From Virgibacillus sp. LDC-1 (GTDB lineage Bacteria; Bacillota; Bacilli; Bacillales; Amphibacillaceae), in assembly GCF_030137545.1 (NCBI RefSeq), contig NZ_JARUVL010000005.1, positions 37,232 to 101,231 of the forward strand: a stretch of DNA of 64,000 nt. The letters run 5' to 3'. Below are positions 38,258 through 46,268 of the stretch, in pieces. Each line of letters starts with the position of its first letter. Within the stretch, counting starts at the first letter, position 1. The position numbers were made by a program, and so were the translations under genes. The notes below the pieces were generated by a model. That model did not search any database. It saw nothing but the letters and a program-made list of their open reading frames with translations, and had not been told where the DNA came from.

Positions 38258-39031
38258 TTATAAATCTTGTTGTTGTACTTTTTTCTTGCTGTCTCTTCCA
38301 GAAAGAAACCAACCAACAACTGCGATTCCAACAAGTACTGTATAGAAAATCAACTTCCATGTTGTCGAATGTGGGAAACCATATGGAATCAAAGCAATGT
38401 CTGGGTGAGCAAATACGATTAATGCTAGCTTAACCCCGACCCAACCGACAATAACAAACGCAGCAATTTCCAAGCCAGGACGCTTGTTAAGTAATTCTAC
38501 AAACACGTTTGCCGCAAAACGCATAATGATTAGCCCGATCATTCCTCCTGCTAAAACAACGAGAAATTGTCCTGTATCTAAGCTTCCAACTTGACCAAGC
38601 CCTGTTGCTGGCAACGCAACAGCTAAAGCAACTGCAGCCAAAATAGAATCAACAGCAAAAGCAAGGTCCGCAAATTCTACCTTTGCTACTGTCATCCAAA
38701 AACCACTGCCAGCAGCTTCTTTTGTACTTTTTTCTTTTTCCTTTTTCCAAAGCTTGTCATATAAATGCTTAATAGCCATAAATAAAAGATAGGCAGCACC
38801 TAATGCTTGTACCCACCAAACGTCTACAAGGAACGAAATGATAAATAACGATCCAAAGCGCAGAATAAAGGCTCCTAACAACCCGTAAAATAACGCTTTT
38901 TTCCGTTGTTCACCTGGCAGGTGCTTTACCATAATTGCTAGCACTAATGCATTATCAGCAGCCAAGAGACCTTCAAGACCGATTAATACGACCAGTACCC
39001 ATAAATACTCTACAAGTAATTGTACATCCAT
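38258..39031 (-). CDS. ykoY: TerC/YkoY family membrane protein, manganese-linked
   Basis: This 257-residue integral membrane protein of the TerC family (about 7-8 helices) has acidic residues in the membrane: LEGLLAADNALVLAIMV in the first helix pair and KVEFADLAFAVDSILAAVAL in the fourth. These are the family's metal-ligand candidates. The preceding yybP-ykoY riboswitch places it in the manganese-efflux/metalation group of YkoY proteins. The start MDVQLLVEYLW at 39031 has AAGGAG upstream, and an extra 14 codons in the open frame lack a good site. The protein ends in a basic KKKVQQQDL tail. Confidence 0.92.
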   Translation of the reverse strand: MDVQLLVEYLWVLVVLIGLEGLLAADNALVLAIMVKHLPGEQRKKALFYGLLGAFILRFGSLFIISFLVDVWWVQALGAAYLLFMAIKHLYDKLWKKEKEKSTKEAAGSGFWMTVAKVEFADLAFAVDSILAAVALAVALPATGLGQVGSLDTGQFLVVLAGGMIGLIIMRFAANVFVELLNKRPGLEIAAFVIVGWVGVKLALIVFAHPDIALIPYGFPHSTTWKLIFYTVLVGIAVVGWFLSGRDSKKKVQQQDL

Positions 39032-39187
39032 GTTATCTTTCTCTCCTTCGTCATTATGGCTTAAGCACGACACTAATACAGTTGATTAAAGTGATAGTGA
39101 GGTTAATAATTAATATGAATCCCACAATTCCTACTAATACCAGCCATCTATCCAACAAATCCCCGTAACAAGTGCATATTAAACCAA

Positions 39188-39221
39188 TAAAAAATGGTCT
39201 CCACCGATAGGTAAAGACCAT
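39188..39221 (-). terminator. Second terminator in the ykoY leader
   Basis: On the minus strand ATGGTCT and AGACCAT pair, with inner ACC/GGT potential, and are followed by TTTTTTATT. It stands directly after the first terminator, so the leader has two stops in tandem. Confidence 0.7.
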
Positions 39222-39255
39222 CAAAAAAGACCTTTACCATCCATGGTAAAGGTCT
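39222..39255 (-). terminator. First, riboswitch-linked terminator in the ykoY leader
   Basis: On the minus strand GACCTTTACCAT and ATGGTAAAGGTC make a perfect 12-bp stem with a 2-nt nominal loop, followed by TTTTTT. The 5' arm overlaps the 3' end of the aptamer, the usual switch arrangement. Confidence 0.85.
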
Positions 39256-39335
39256 CGCTAACAACGTCCGTTGCCAGAATAAGCCGGAGATTTCTCTCGT
39301 AATGACGACTTAAACTGTCCAGCTACTCCCCTTTA
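39241..39335 (-). ncRNA. yybP-ykoY manganese riboswitch
   Basis: The minus strand shows the class hallmarks in order: AAAGGGGAGTAGC at the 5' end, AAGTCGTCATTACGAGAG leading to the ATCTCCGGCTT segment, and AGCGAGACCTTTACC at the 3' end. The last can instead form the terminator. The same order of segments is known upstream of B. subtilis ykoY. The class senses Mn2+ and turns genes on. Confidence 0.88.
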
Positions 39336-39351
39336 GGAATATAATAATCTT

Positions 39352-39381
39352 ATTAAACCATTTTCACAGGAAACTTGTCAA
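39352..39381 (-). promoter_or_regulatory. Promoter of the ykoY riboswitch transcript
   Basis: On the minus strand a consensus TTGACA (39376-39381) is followed after 18 nt by TTTAAT (39352-39357), about 17 nt before the riboswitch core. The remaining sequence of the 39032-39438 gap is unremarkable. Confidence 0.7.
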
Positions 39382-39438
39382 ATCTTTTTTAACCTTTACC
39401 ATATCCAATTTCCTTTAATTTGTCCGGAACAATCAATT

Positions 39439-41175
39439 TTATGCATTAATAAGCGCTTGAATCCGCTCATCCATTTCTTTTTTTAATTTAGCTAGTGATG
39501 CTTCACTTTCTTCATTACTCGTCGAGCAAACACCATAATAGCACTTTATTTTCGGTTCAGTTCCTGAGGGGCGTAAACAAACCCAGCTATTGTTTTCCAA
39601 ATTAAATTTCAACACATTTTCCTTTGGAAGCTCAATTTCTTCTATGCTACCTGTTATCAAATTATTGCGTTCGCCTGCAAGGTAATCCTCAACATTCTCA
39701 ATTGTAAGGCCAGCAATATTGGTTATCTTTTCCTTGCGAAAAGCTTCCATGATATGTGCGATCTGACGCGAGCCTTCAATTCCTTTTAGCGTAAGCGAAG
39801 ACATACCTTCTAAGAAATACCCATGTTTTTCTTTTAATAAATCAAGTGCTTCTAATAATGTCTTTCCTTTCTTTTTCCAATAATGAGCCATTTCACAAGC
39901 CATAACTGCTGCTTGAACCGCATCCTTATCACGTACAAAGCTACTAATTAAATAGCCATAGCTTTCCTCAAAGCCAAACATGAAGGTTTCACCAGTCTCA
40001 TCGAAATGACGGATTTTTTCGGCAATATACTTAAAACCTGTCAACGTATCCATCGTTTCTACCCCATAGGATTTAGCGATTGCTTGACCGAATTGCGTTG
40101 TTACAATCGTTTTAAGCACGCGTCCATTCTTTAATAAGACCGGTTCCGTATGTGAAAGAATATAATCAATTAACAAGGAACCGAGCTGGTTTCCGGTAAG
40201 CACCTTATAGGATCCCGTCTGATCTTTTACTGCTACCCCTAAACGGTCTGCATCGGGGTCCGTCCCAAGAAGAATATCTGCCTGAAGCTCTATCCCTTGT
40301 TTCATAGCCATTGCAAACGCTTGATGTTCCTCAGGATTAGGGGAATCGACCGTTGAAAACTCAGGATCAGGTACCGCTTGTTCCGCTACAACGTTAACAT
40401 TTTCAAAATGCAATTGCTCCAAACCACGCATAACGAGGTGATGTCCTGTTCCATGAAGTGGCGTAAAAACAATGCCAAGATCCTTCGACTCCTCCATCTC
40501 AGTCCGCTTCATTTTTGAGATTAGTGCTAGCTGATCTAAATAAGCATTATCTACCTCATCACCAATCCAATATAGCAGCCCTTCGGCTTCCAACGTTTCC
40601 GCTTCTACTACCGGAATCAATAATTCATTTTCTACTTCCTGGATTTTTACGATAACCTTATCTGCTTCCTGTGGCACCATTTGTCCACCAGTTTCATTAT
40701 AGACCTTAAAACCATTATATTCAGGTGGGTTGTGACTAGCAGTAATCATAACCCCAGCTACTGCTCCGAAATAACGGACAGCATATGACAATAATGGTGT
40801 CGGACGTAACGACTCAAAAACATATGCTTTAATCCCATAAGCTCCAAGTACTTTTGCTGTTTCAACAGCAAACTCCTGAGACATATAGCGAGAATCGTAG
40901 GCAACGACTACACCTCGATCCTTGACATTTACACATTCAAAAAGTAAAAATCGAGCAAGCCCATCTACTGCTTTTCTCACCGTATAAATATTCATACGAT
41001 TCGTTCCCGGACCAAGCACACCGCGCATTCCACCTGTTCCAAACGTAAGTTCTTTATAAAAAGCCTCTTCTAAAGCTTCCCGATTACCAGCTAGATTATC
41101 TAATTGTGTTCGTAAGGCTGGATCAAGCTGTTTGAATGCTTCCCACTTCTCCAACGCTAATTCCCAATTCCTCAT
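39439..41175 (-). CDS. pgcA: Alpha-phosphoglucomutase
   Basis: This 578-residue alpha-D-phosphohexomutase family enzyme converts glucose-6-phosphate and glucose-1-phosphate, feeding teichoic acid and glycolipid synthesis. The phosphoserine loop is TASHNPPEYNGFK, the metal loop is DPDADRLG, the sugar loop is GFEESYGYL, and the phosphate-binding loop is RPSGTEPKIK at the C-terminus. Size and motifs match B. subtilis PgcA (581 residues) better than the shorter GlmM type. Divergent yueF lies 200 nt away. No partner lipid genes are adjacent. Confidence 0.95.
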   Translation of the reverse strand: MRNWELALEKWEAFKQLDPALRTQLDNLAGNREALEEAFYKELTFGTGGMRGVLGPGTNRMNIYTVRKAVDGLARFLLFECVNVKDRGVVVAYDSRYMSQEFAVETAKVLGAYGIKAYVFESLRPTPLLSYAVRYFGAVAGVMITASHNPPEYNGFKVYNETGGQMVPQEADKVIVKIQEVENELLIPVVEAETLEAEGLLYWIGDEVDNAYLDQLALISKMKRTEMEESKDLGIVFTPLHGTGHHLVMRGLEQLHFENVNVVAEQAVPDPEFSTVDSPNPEEHQAFAMAMKQGIELQADILLGTDPDADRLGVAVKDQTGSYKVLTGNQLGSLLIDYILSHTEPVLLKNGRVLKTIVTTQFGQAIAKSYGVETMDTLTGFKYIAEKIRHFDETGETFMFGFEESYGYLISSFVRDKDAVQAAVMACEMAHYWKKKGKTLLEALDLLKEKHGYFLEGMSSLTLKGIEGSRQIAHIMEAFRKEKITNIAGLTIENVEDYLAGERNNLITGSIEEIELPKENVLKFNLENNSWVCLRPSGTEPKIKCYYGVCSTSNEESEASLAKLKKEMDERIQALINA

Positions 41176-41377
41176 CCTATGTGTCCTCCAAAATGTTTAT
41201 ATATGCTCAAATTCTAGCATAATTCGCTAAATTATTCTAACAGGGGATTCTAAAAGGGTTTTAAATGAACGATTGCCGGAAACAATGATAAAATAAATAT
41301 TCAAAACGTCCTTCCACTTTAGACTTACAACCGTTAAACTATAAATATTAGATTACACTAGGAAAGTAGGGAAAACT

Positions 41378-42460
41378 TTGGTTCATAAACGCTGGTTTCA
41401 AACGCTGGTATTCTTTATACTTGTCTTTCTACTAATCTTGCTTATTTCAGCAACGAATTTTATATTTGATCCTATTTTTAAATACATTGGTGCAGTAGCG
41501 ATTCCTTTCGTTGGTGCAGGAATTTTATATTACTTAACAAAGCCTTTAATGTATTTTTTTGAACGATTTAAAATAAAGCGTCCGTTTTCCATTTTACTTG
41601 TATTTGTCGTTTTGATTTTACTCGGTACACTTGTTTCTATGTATATTGTGCCAATTACACAAGTCCAATTTGCAAATCTCGTTGATAATATCCCGAAAAT
41701 GGTCGATTGGGCACAGGAGTTGATTTTTTACTGGCAAACAAATCAAACGATTATTCCGGATGAAGTAAACCAAGCAATAAATGATTTTATGAATAATTTA
41801 CAATCCCATATTGAAGCAGTGCTAAACTATATTTTTGGATTTATCGGGCAGTTAATTAGCATTGTCGCAGCATTAGTGCTTATTCCGTTTTTCCTTTTCT
41901 TCATGCTAAAAGATGGCGAAAAACTCGTTCCTTTTGTTACGCAAATTTTCAGTAAAAAGAAAGCAGAGAATATTCGTCAATTACTTGGAAAGATTGATGA
42001 TACGTTAACAGCTTATATCCAAGGTCAGCTGATTGTTAGCTTTTGTATCGGCCTTCTTTTGTTCGTTGGGTATCAAATAATTAATTTGCAATATTCTTTA
42101 ACACTCACCTTGTTTGCTATGGTCATGAATGTAATTCCTTTTTTAGGACCATTTATTGCCGTTGCCCCAGCGCTCATTGTTGGTGCTTTTCAAGACCCGC
42201 TTATGATTGTATGGGTATCCTTAATTATGCTCATTGCACAGCAAATTGAGAGTAATTTCATTTCGCCAAATGTGATGGGACGTGCGTTAAGTGTCCATCC
42301 TTTAACCATTATTACGGTCATCCTTGCTGCTGGAAGCATTGCAGGATTCCTAGGTATTTTATTTGCGGTACCATTTTACGCTGTTGTTAAGGTGATTATT
42401 GTTCACTTTTATAATACGTATCTAAACTCGAGGGAAAACGAGAAGGATGGTCTCATTTAA
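41378..42460 (+). CDS. yueF: AI-2E family transporter, YueF-like
   Basis: This 360-residue AI-2E (formerly PerM/UPF0118) family membrane protein has about seven or eight helices and an extramembrane domain between them. Recognisable segments are GAVAIPFVGAGILYYLTKPL, FFMLKDGEKLVPF, and the C-terminal NVIPFLGPFIAVAPALIVG and ESNFISPNVMGRALSVHPLTII. The start codon is TTG at 41378, with AGTAGGG upstream. The family was named for autoinducer-2 export, but many members have other roles. The substrate is unknown. It is a monocistronic gene ending in a hairpin. Confidence 0.85.
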   Translation: MVHKRWFQTLVFFILVFLLILLISATNFIFDPIFKYIGAVAIPFVGAGILYYLTKPLMYFFERFKIKRPFSILLVFVVLILLGTLVSMYIVPITQVQFANLVDNIPKMVDWAQELIFYWQTNQTIIPDEVNQAINDFMNNLQSHIEAVLNYIFGFIGQLISIVAALVLIPFFLFFMLKDGEKLVPFVTQIFSKKKAENIRQLLGKIDDTLTAYIQGQLIVSFCIGLLLFVGYQIINLQYSLTLTLFAMVMNVIPFLGPFIAVAPALIVGAFQDPLMIVWVSLIMLIAQQIESNFISPNVMGRALSVHPLTIITVILAAGSIAGFLGILFAVPFYAVVKVIIVHFYNTYLNSRENEKDGLI

Positions 42461-42463
42461 CAA

Positions 42464-42513
42464 TAAAGCACGGATGAAGAAGCAAAATAAGTTGCTCCCA
42501 TCCGTGCTTTTTC
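42464..42513 (+). terminator. Terminator after the AI-2E family gene
   Basis: AAAGCACGGATG and CATCCGTGCTTTTT pair in a 12-bp stem with a T-run, directly after the stop codon. Confidence 0.88.
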
Positions 42514-42546
42514 ATGGGAAGCTGTAGGTAGACATTATTATATAAG

Positions 42547-43398
42547 CTACGATGATCTTTGAAACTGAAATACAATCGATGCACCAACTTGTTTGTAGCC
42601 GATTTTTTGATAGATTCCATTTGATGTGGGATTTGCTAAATCCGTGTATAAATTACAAAACTGTTTTCCGCACTTCAACAGGGGTTCAGATAAGGCTGCA
42701 ACTGCACTCGATGCATAGCCATTTCGCTTAAATTTGTCTGGTGTAAATACCGCATTAATCGTCGCACCATTTCGGGTAGTACGTGCATTGTTTACCATAC
42801 AAACAGGGTCATTATTTACCTTCCACAAGAAAGCAGACTGTTTTGCGATGAAATACCGTGCGGTTGTATGTGCTTGTTCTCTTGTAGTGTGAATACCGGT
42901 TTCCTTTCCAAATTGAAAGAGCCAATTAGCGATTAAAGGCAGGTCACACTCCTTAGCAAGCACGAGTCTTCCCTCCACTAAAGCTGGAGTTTCTAGCTTA
43001 TCAAGCTGATAAATGAATTGTTCCATCTGTATGATTGCCTTTTGCCGGGTAAGGCGCCCCCATGTTTGGGCAAAACGGGTTGCTAAAGAGACAGGACCGA
43101 TGACTCCTGGTACATCCTGCTTTTGAGACCAAAAAAAGTGCACAATTTTATCTATCATATCATCTGAAGCATCTGCTACATCGGCTATTATCCATTGGTT
43201 CGGTGGAGTTCGCATAAACGCATAGATAACTCGCCCTTTTTCCTCGACAACCCCAAAACAGGCACAAATAGACTCTTTTTCCGCTTTCAGCCTTTCAATT
43301 ATTCCAAGCATGAGATTATTACACGACTCTTTTTGTAACAATAATCCCTCCACTTGCTCTGCAAAAGTAAGAACAGACTGCTCCCATGAAATTTCCAT
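42547..43398 (-). CDS. GNAT family N-acetyltransferase
   Basis: This 283-residue protein has a GNAT domain in its C-terminal half. NAVFTPDKFKRNGYASSAVAAL is the acetyl-CoA-binding motif A (core R-x-x-G-x-A), and NGIYQKIGYKQVG is the usual motif B end. The N-terminal 130 residues form an additional domain with MRTPPNQWIIADV and PGVIGPVSLATRF segments, as in GNATs with an N-terminal degenerate GNAT-like domain. The acceptor substrate is unknown. The single gene lies between yueF and the SE1832-type small gene. A GGGGAG stretch precedes the ATG. Confidence 0.85.
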   Translation of the reverse strand: MEISWEQSVLTFAEQVEGLLLQKESCNNLMLGIIERLKAEKESICACFGVVEEKGRVIYAFMRTPPNQWIIADVADASDDMIDKIVHFFWSQKQDVPGVIGPVSLATRFAQTWGRLTRQKAIIQMEQFIYQLDKLETPALVEGRLVLAKECDLPLIANWLFQFGKETGIHTTREQAHTTARYFIAKQSAFLWKVNNDPVCMVNNARTTRNGATINAVFTPDKFKRNGYASSAVAALSEPLLKCGKQFCNLYTDLANPTSNGIYQKIGYKQVGASIVFQFQRSS

Positions 43399-43521
43399 TA
43401 TTTTCTCCCCTTACGTTTCCATGATTATACCAATCTTTTAATCATTGTAAATACTTTTTGGATGAGAAGTTGAACAAGATCTAACATGTTGCTACACTTT
43501 ATTTAAAGGGAGTGAGTAAAG

Positions 43522-43707
43522 ATGGGAAAATCAAAAGCAGCGCTGCAGGATGAACTAGATAATTTAAAAGCAGATTATGTGCGCATTCAAAGTGATATGG
43601 ATAAGTTAGAATATGTGCGTGGGAGAGTTTCATCTGCCGAAGATCAGCTTATTCGACTAGAAAAGGAAATCGCTCATATATATAAACAATTAGAGGCATT
43701 TGATTAA
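43522..43707 (+). CDS. Small coiled-coil protein, SE1832-like
   Basis: This 61-residue protein consists almost wholly of a heptad-patterned coiled coil (LQDELDNLKADYVRIQSDMDK and VSSAEDQLIRLEKEIAHIYKQL). It resembles the small SE1832 family of Firmicutes, which is uncharacterised, but the match is by memory of the pattern and not certain. GGGAGTGAG precedes the ATG at a workable distance. A strong hairpin starts about 10 nt after its stop and serves as its terminator. The function is unknown. Its length suggests a dimeric helical bundle. Confidence 0.72.
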   Translation: MGKSKAALQDELDNLKADYVRIQSDMDKLEYVRGRVSSAEDQLIRLEKEIAHIYKQLEAFD

Positions 43708-43716
43708 GTCATTATA

Positions 43717-43746
43717 AAACGAGTAAGGCGAATTGCCTTACTCGTT
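43717..43746. terminator. Terminator shared by two convergent genes, overlapping the antiporter stop codon
   Basis: ACGAGTAAGGC (43719-43729) and GCCTTACTCGT (43735-43745) form a perfect 11-bp stem. The last two codons and the stop of the minus-strand antiporter gene lie inside its right arm. Confidence 0.8.
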
Positions 43747-45588
43747 TCCATTCCCATTGCGCTGATTTTCCAGCTTCGCTTTTATTTTGGCTATTTCCTT
43801 ACTTGGTGGTGTAATACTTACGATGACATCTCCCGAATCTGGAACCGTTCGCATAGCTTCAGAATAAAACTTAATTTGACCTGAAGGTTTAATCAAATAA
43901 AGGAAAACCGTTGCCTCGTCTTTTTCTTTTTTGTATTGCGCATACGTAAATTGACTTGTTAATGTCGTACGGCGAAACACAAATCCTGCTTCAAGCATGG
44001 CATTTAAATCTTCAATCGTCACATCTTGCCTAAAGAGCAAGCGGCCAGCCACCTTTGAAACCATTTCATCGCCCCCGTTCATCTGATCGTAAGGGCTAAT
44101 TTTAAAGACATTTGTTCGACCATACTCTGGCATGAACGTGGTACAAATTAATGCATTATATGCATGGTCATCTGTTGCAGCAATCATATATTCATATGGA
44201 ATTGTATCTAAATGATATTCCGTTTGCTCTGAAAGCATTTCTCCATGATAGAAAGGAACACCGCCTTCACGCGCACAACGTAGTCGCTCCCATGAAGAGT
44301 CGACTATAATAACTGGCGCATTTGACTTTGTAAGTGATTTGGCTAATTCCACTGTAAAACGATTACTACCAACAATTAATGTACCTGGTCTACCTTCCAT
44401 TGATAGATGTAGTTTTTTCGCCATCCATCGAATAGAGAAACCATGTGCCAATACAGTAAAGAATACGAGTCCAAAGGTTAAGGTTGTTAAAATGGAGGCA
44501 TCCTCATAACCCGCATCTAATAGAATTCCAGCAAAATAACTGGACACAGTTAAAGCTACGATTCCTCGTGGAGCAATCCAGCCAACAAGAAGTTTTTCAT
44601 TTGTTGTCAAATTCGTACCAATTGTTGATAGGAATATCGATAAAGGACGTACGGCTAGCATCATTAATAATACATACCCGATAATTCTCGGACTAAAAAT
44701 TTGCAACAAGGTTTCCACTTGTAAAGAAGCGGTAAGCATAATAAAAATAGCGGAGATTAAAAGAACGGTGATATTCTCCTTAAAGTGCCGCATGTCGGCA
44801 ACAGAGCTAATCCCCATGTTTGCAAGTGTCATTCCCATTGCGGTTACTGATAAAAGTCCTGTCTCATGGACAATCGTATCTGGAATCGTAAAACATAAAA
44901 TCACAACGATAAATACACTTGGTGACTTTAAGAATTCTGGAATATGTCCTGTTTCGAACATCCAACCAATCCCACGACCACAAAGCCAACCAAAGATCGC
45001 CGCAAAGATTGAAGCAATAAAGAACATTATTAACTTCGTACCATCTGGATCATTTGCCGTTAAAAAGGCAATAATCTCAAATGCAAAGACAGCTAAAAGC
45101 GCTCCAATTGGATCAACAATAATACCTTCCCATTTTAAAATCTTTGCTGGTCGAGGCTTAAGCTTTGATTGTCGTAAAAGTGGCATAATTACAGTTGGAC
45201 CGGTTACAATGAACAATCCCCCGATAATAAACGCTACAGCCCACGATAGGCCAGCAATATAATGCGCAGTCAATGATCCTAGAATCCAAGCAATAAAAGC
45301 TCCTACCGTTGAAATACGGAAAACTGGACGTCCTAGTCCACGAAGCTCTTTAAAATTCAGATTCAAGCTTCCTTCAAAAAGAATAATCGCTACTGCTACT
45401 GAAATAATTGGACTATATAAACTACCGAAGTCCTCTTCAGGATTAATAAAGCCTAATATTGGCCCGATTAATAAACCGGTAATTGACATGACTACAATTG
45501 CTGGTAACCGGTAACGCCAGGCTAACCATTGAGACCCTATCCCTAAGAGGCCGATAAGCATAATTTCAAATAAAAGTGATGGAACCAT
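43738..45588 (-). CDS. CPA-type cation:proton antiporter with cytoplasmic TrkA-N-like regulatory domain
   Basis: This 616-residue protein has 12-13 membrane helices in the first 390 residues: PAIVVMSITGLLIGPILGF, ILFEGSLNLNFKELRG and TGPTVIMPLLRQSKLKPR, with the ion-binding region WEGIIVDPIGALLAV. It is followed by a cytoplasmic nucleotide-binding region (GTLIVGSNRFTVELAKSL, residues about 400-520) and a C-terminal TrkA-C-like tail. This is typical of Na+/H+ antiporters of the CPA1 family with a ligand-sensing KTN module. Na+ versus K+ selectivity cannot be judged. The gene is monocistronic. The 308-nt gap upstream (45589-45896) is AT-rich, and I see nothing in it beyond possible promoter elements. 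Confidence 0.87.
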   Translation of the reverse strand: MVPSLLFEIMLIGLLGIGSQWLAWRYRLPAIVVMSITGLLIGPILGFINPEEDFGSLYSPIISVAVAIILFEGSLNLNFKELRGLGRPVFRISTVGAFIAWILGSLTAHYIAGLSWAVAFIIGGLFIVTGPTVIMPLLRQSKLKPRPAKILKWEGIIVDPIGALLAVFAFEIIAFLTANDPDGTKLIMFFIASIFAAIFGWLCGRGIGWMFETGHIPEFLKSPSVFIVVILCFTIPDTIVHETGLLSVTAMGMTLANMGISSVADMRHFKENITVLLISAIFIMLTASLQVETLLQIFSPRIIGYVLLMMLAVRPLSIFLSTIGTNLTTNEKLLVGWIAPRGIVALTVSSYFAGILLDAGYEDASILTTLTFGLVFFTVLAHGFSIRWMAKKLHLSMEGRPGTLIVGSNRFTVELAKSLTKSNAPVIIVDSSWERLRCAREGGVPFYHGEMLSEQTEYHLDTIPYEYMIAATDDHAYNALICTTFMPEYGRTNVFKISPYDQMNGGDEMVSKVAGRLLFRQDVTIEDLNAMLEAGFVFRRTTLTSQFTYAQYKKEKDEATVFLYLIKPSGQIKFYSEAMRTVPDSGDVIVSITPPSKEIAKIKAKLENQRNGNGNE

Positions 45589-45896
45589 CTCATGCTCCCT
45601 TCATATCCATATTTTGTTAATAGCTCCTCCATTTAAATATAAAGACATTTTAAATGGGAAAAATAAGATTGTAAACAGTTATTAACTGAAATTGTTTTTT
45701 CCGTTGAAACGATTTTGCTAGAAACCTATATCCGTCATTAGTTTCTCTTACAAAAATATTTTTTTCATAATCGGCTACATTTATCTTCCAACAGCCTATT
45801 TTTTCCCAAAAAAGGACTCCCTCTAGCTTCGTTTAGGCTAGAATAGGAGAAAAATAAAAATCCAATATTACATTATCGTGCATTATAGATTCGTTT

Positions 45897-46079
45897 TTAT
45901 AAAGATTCCATTACAAAAACAAAGATGGCAATAAGAACAAGCAAAAGTCCGAATGCTTTAAATAGTTTAGCATACCCCTTATTTGTAAGTTGTTTCTTTT
46001 CGTCGTAATCTTTGCGTATATAAAAGTGGATACCGATTCCATATAAAATAACAAAGATAAAAAATAGGATGCTAGGCAA
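45897..46079 (-). CDS. Small two-helix membrane protein, unrecognised
   Basis: This 60-residue product has two hydrophobic helices (about residues 4-21 and 41-57) around the charged loop RKDYDEKKQLTNKGYAK. The start is a TTG at 46079 with AAGGG about 12 bases upstream, which is a weak initiation site. An overlapping ATG-started frame (45911-46123) in another phase gives a poorer, Cys-rich sequence. The symmetric charge layout looks genuine but no family is recognised, so this call is tentative. It lies upstream of the antiporter on the same strand and divergent from recQ. Confidence 0.45.
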   Translation of the reverse strand: MPSILFFIFVILYGIGIHFYIRKDYDEKKQLTNKGYAKLFKAFGLLLVLIAIFVFVMESL

Positions 46080-46268
46080 CCCATACCCATTCCCTTCTCA
46101 TATATTTCGGTTATTTTAAACACTTCTTTCCTTTACACATTATATCCTTTTCTATTAAAAATAAGTAATTATATCTTTGCTAGCAAATTTTTATAATTCC
46201 TTTTGCCCTCCTGCTGTTGTTCCTGTCAAAATATGATAGGATATTGGAAGAAGAAAGGGAGCGTCTAA

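Noticed and set aside
37935..38360. 141-codon minus-strand frame
   Set aside because: It consists of repeat sequence plus an out-of-frame part of ykoY and has no ribosome site.
45911..46123. Alternative ATG-started frame for the small gene near 45.9 kb
   Set aside because: It encodes a Cys-rich, irregular chain without a membrane-protein charge pattern. The overlapping TTG frame is the better candidate.
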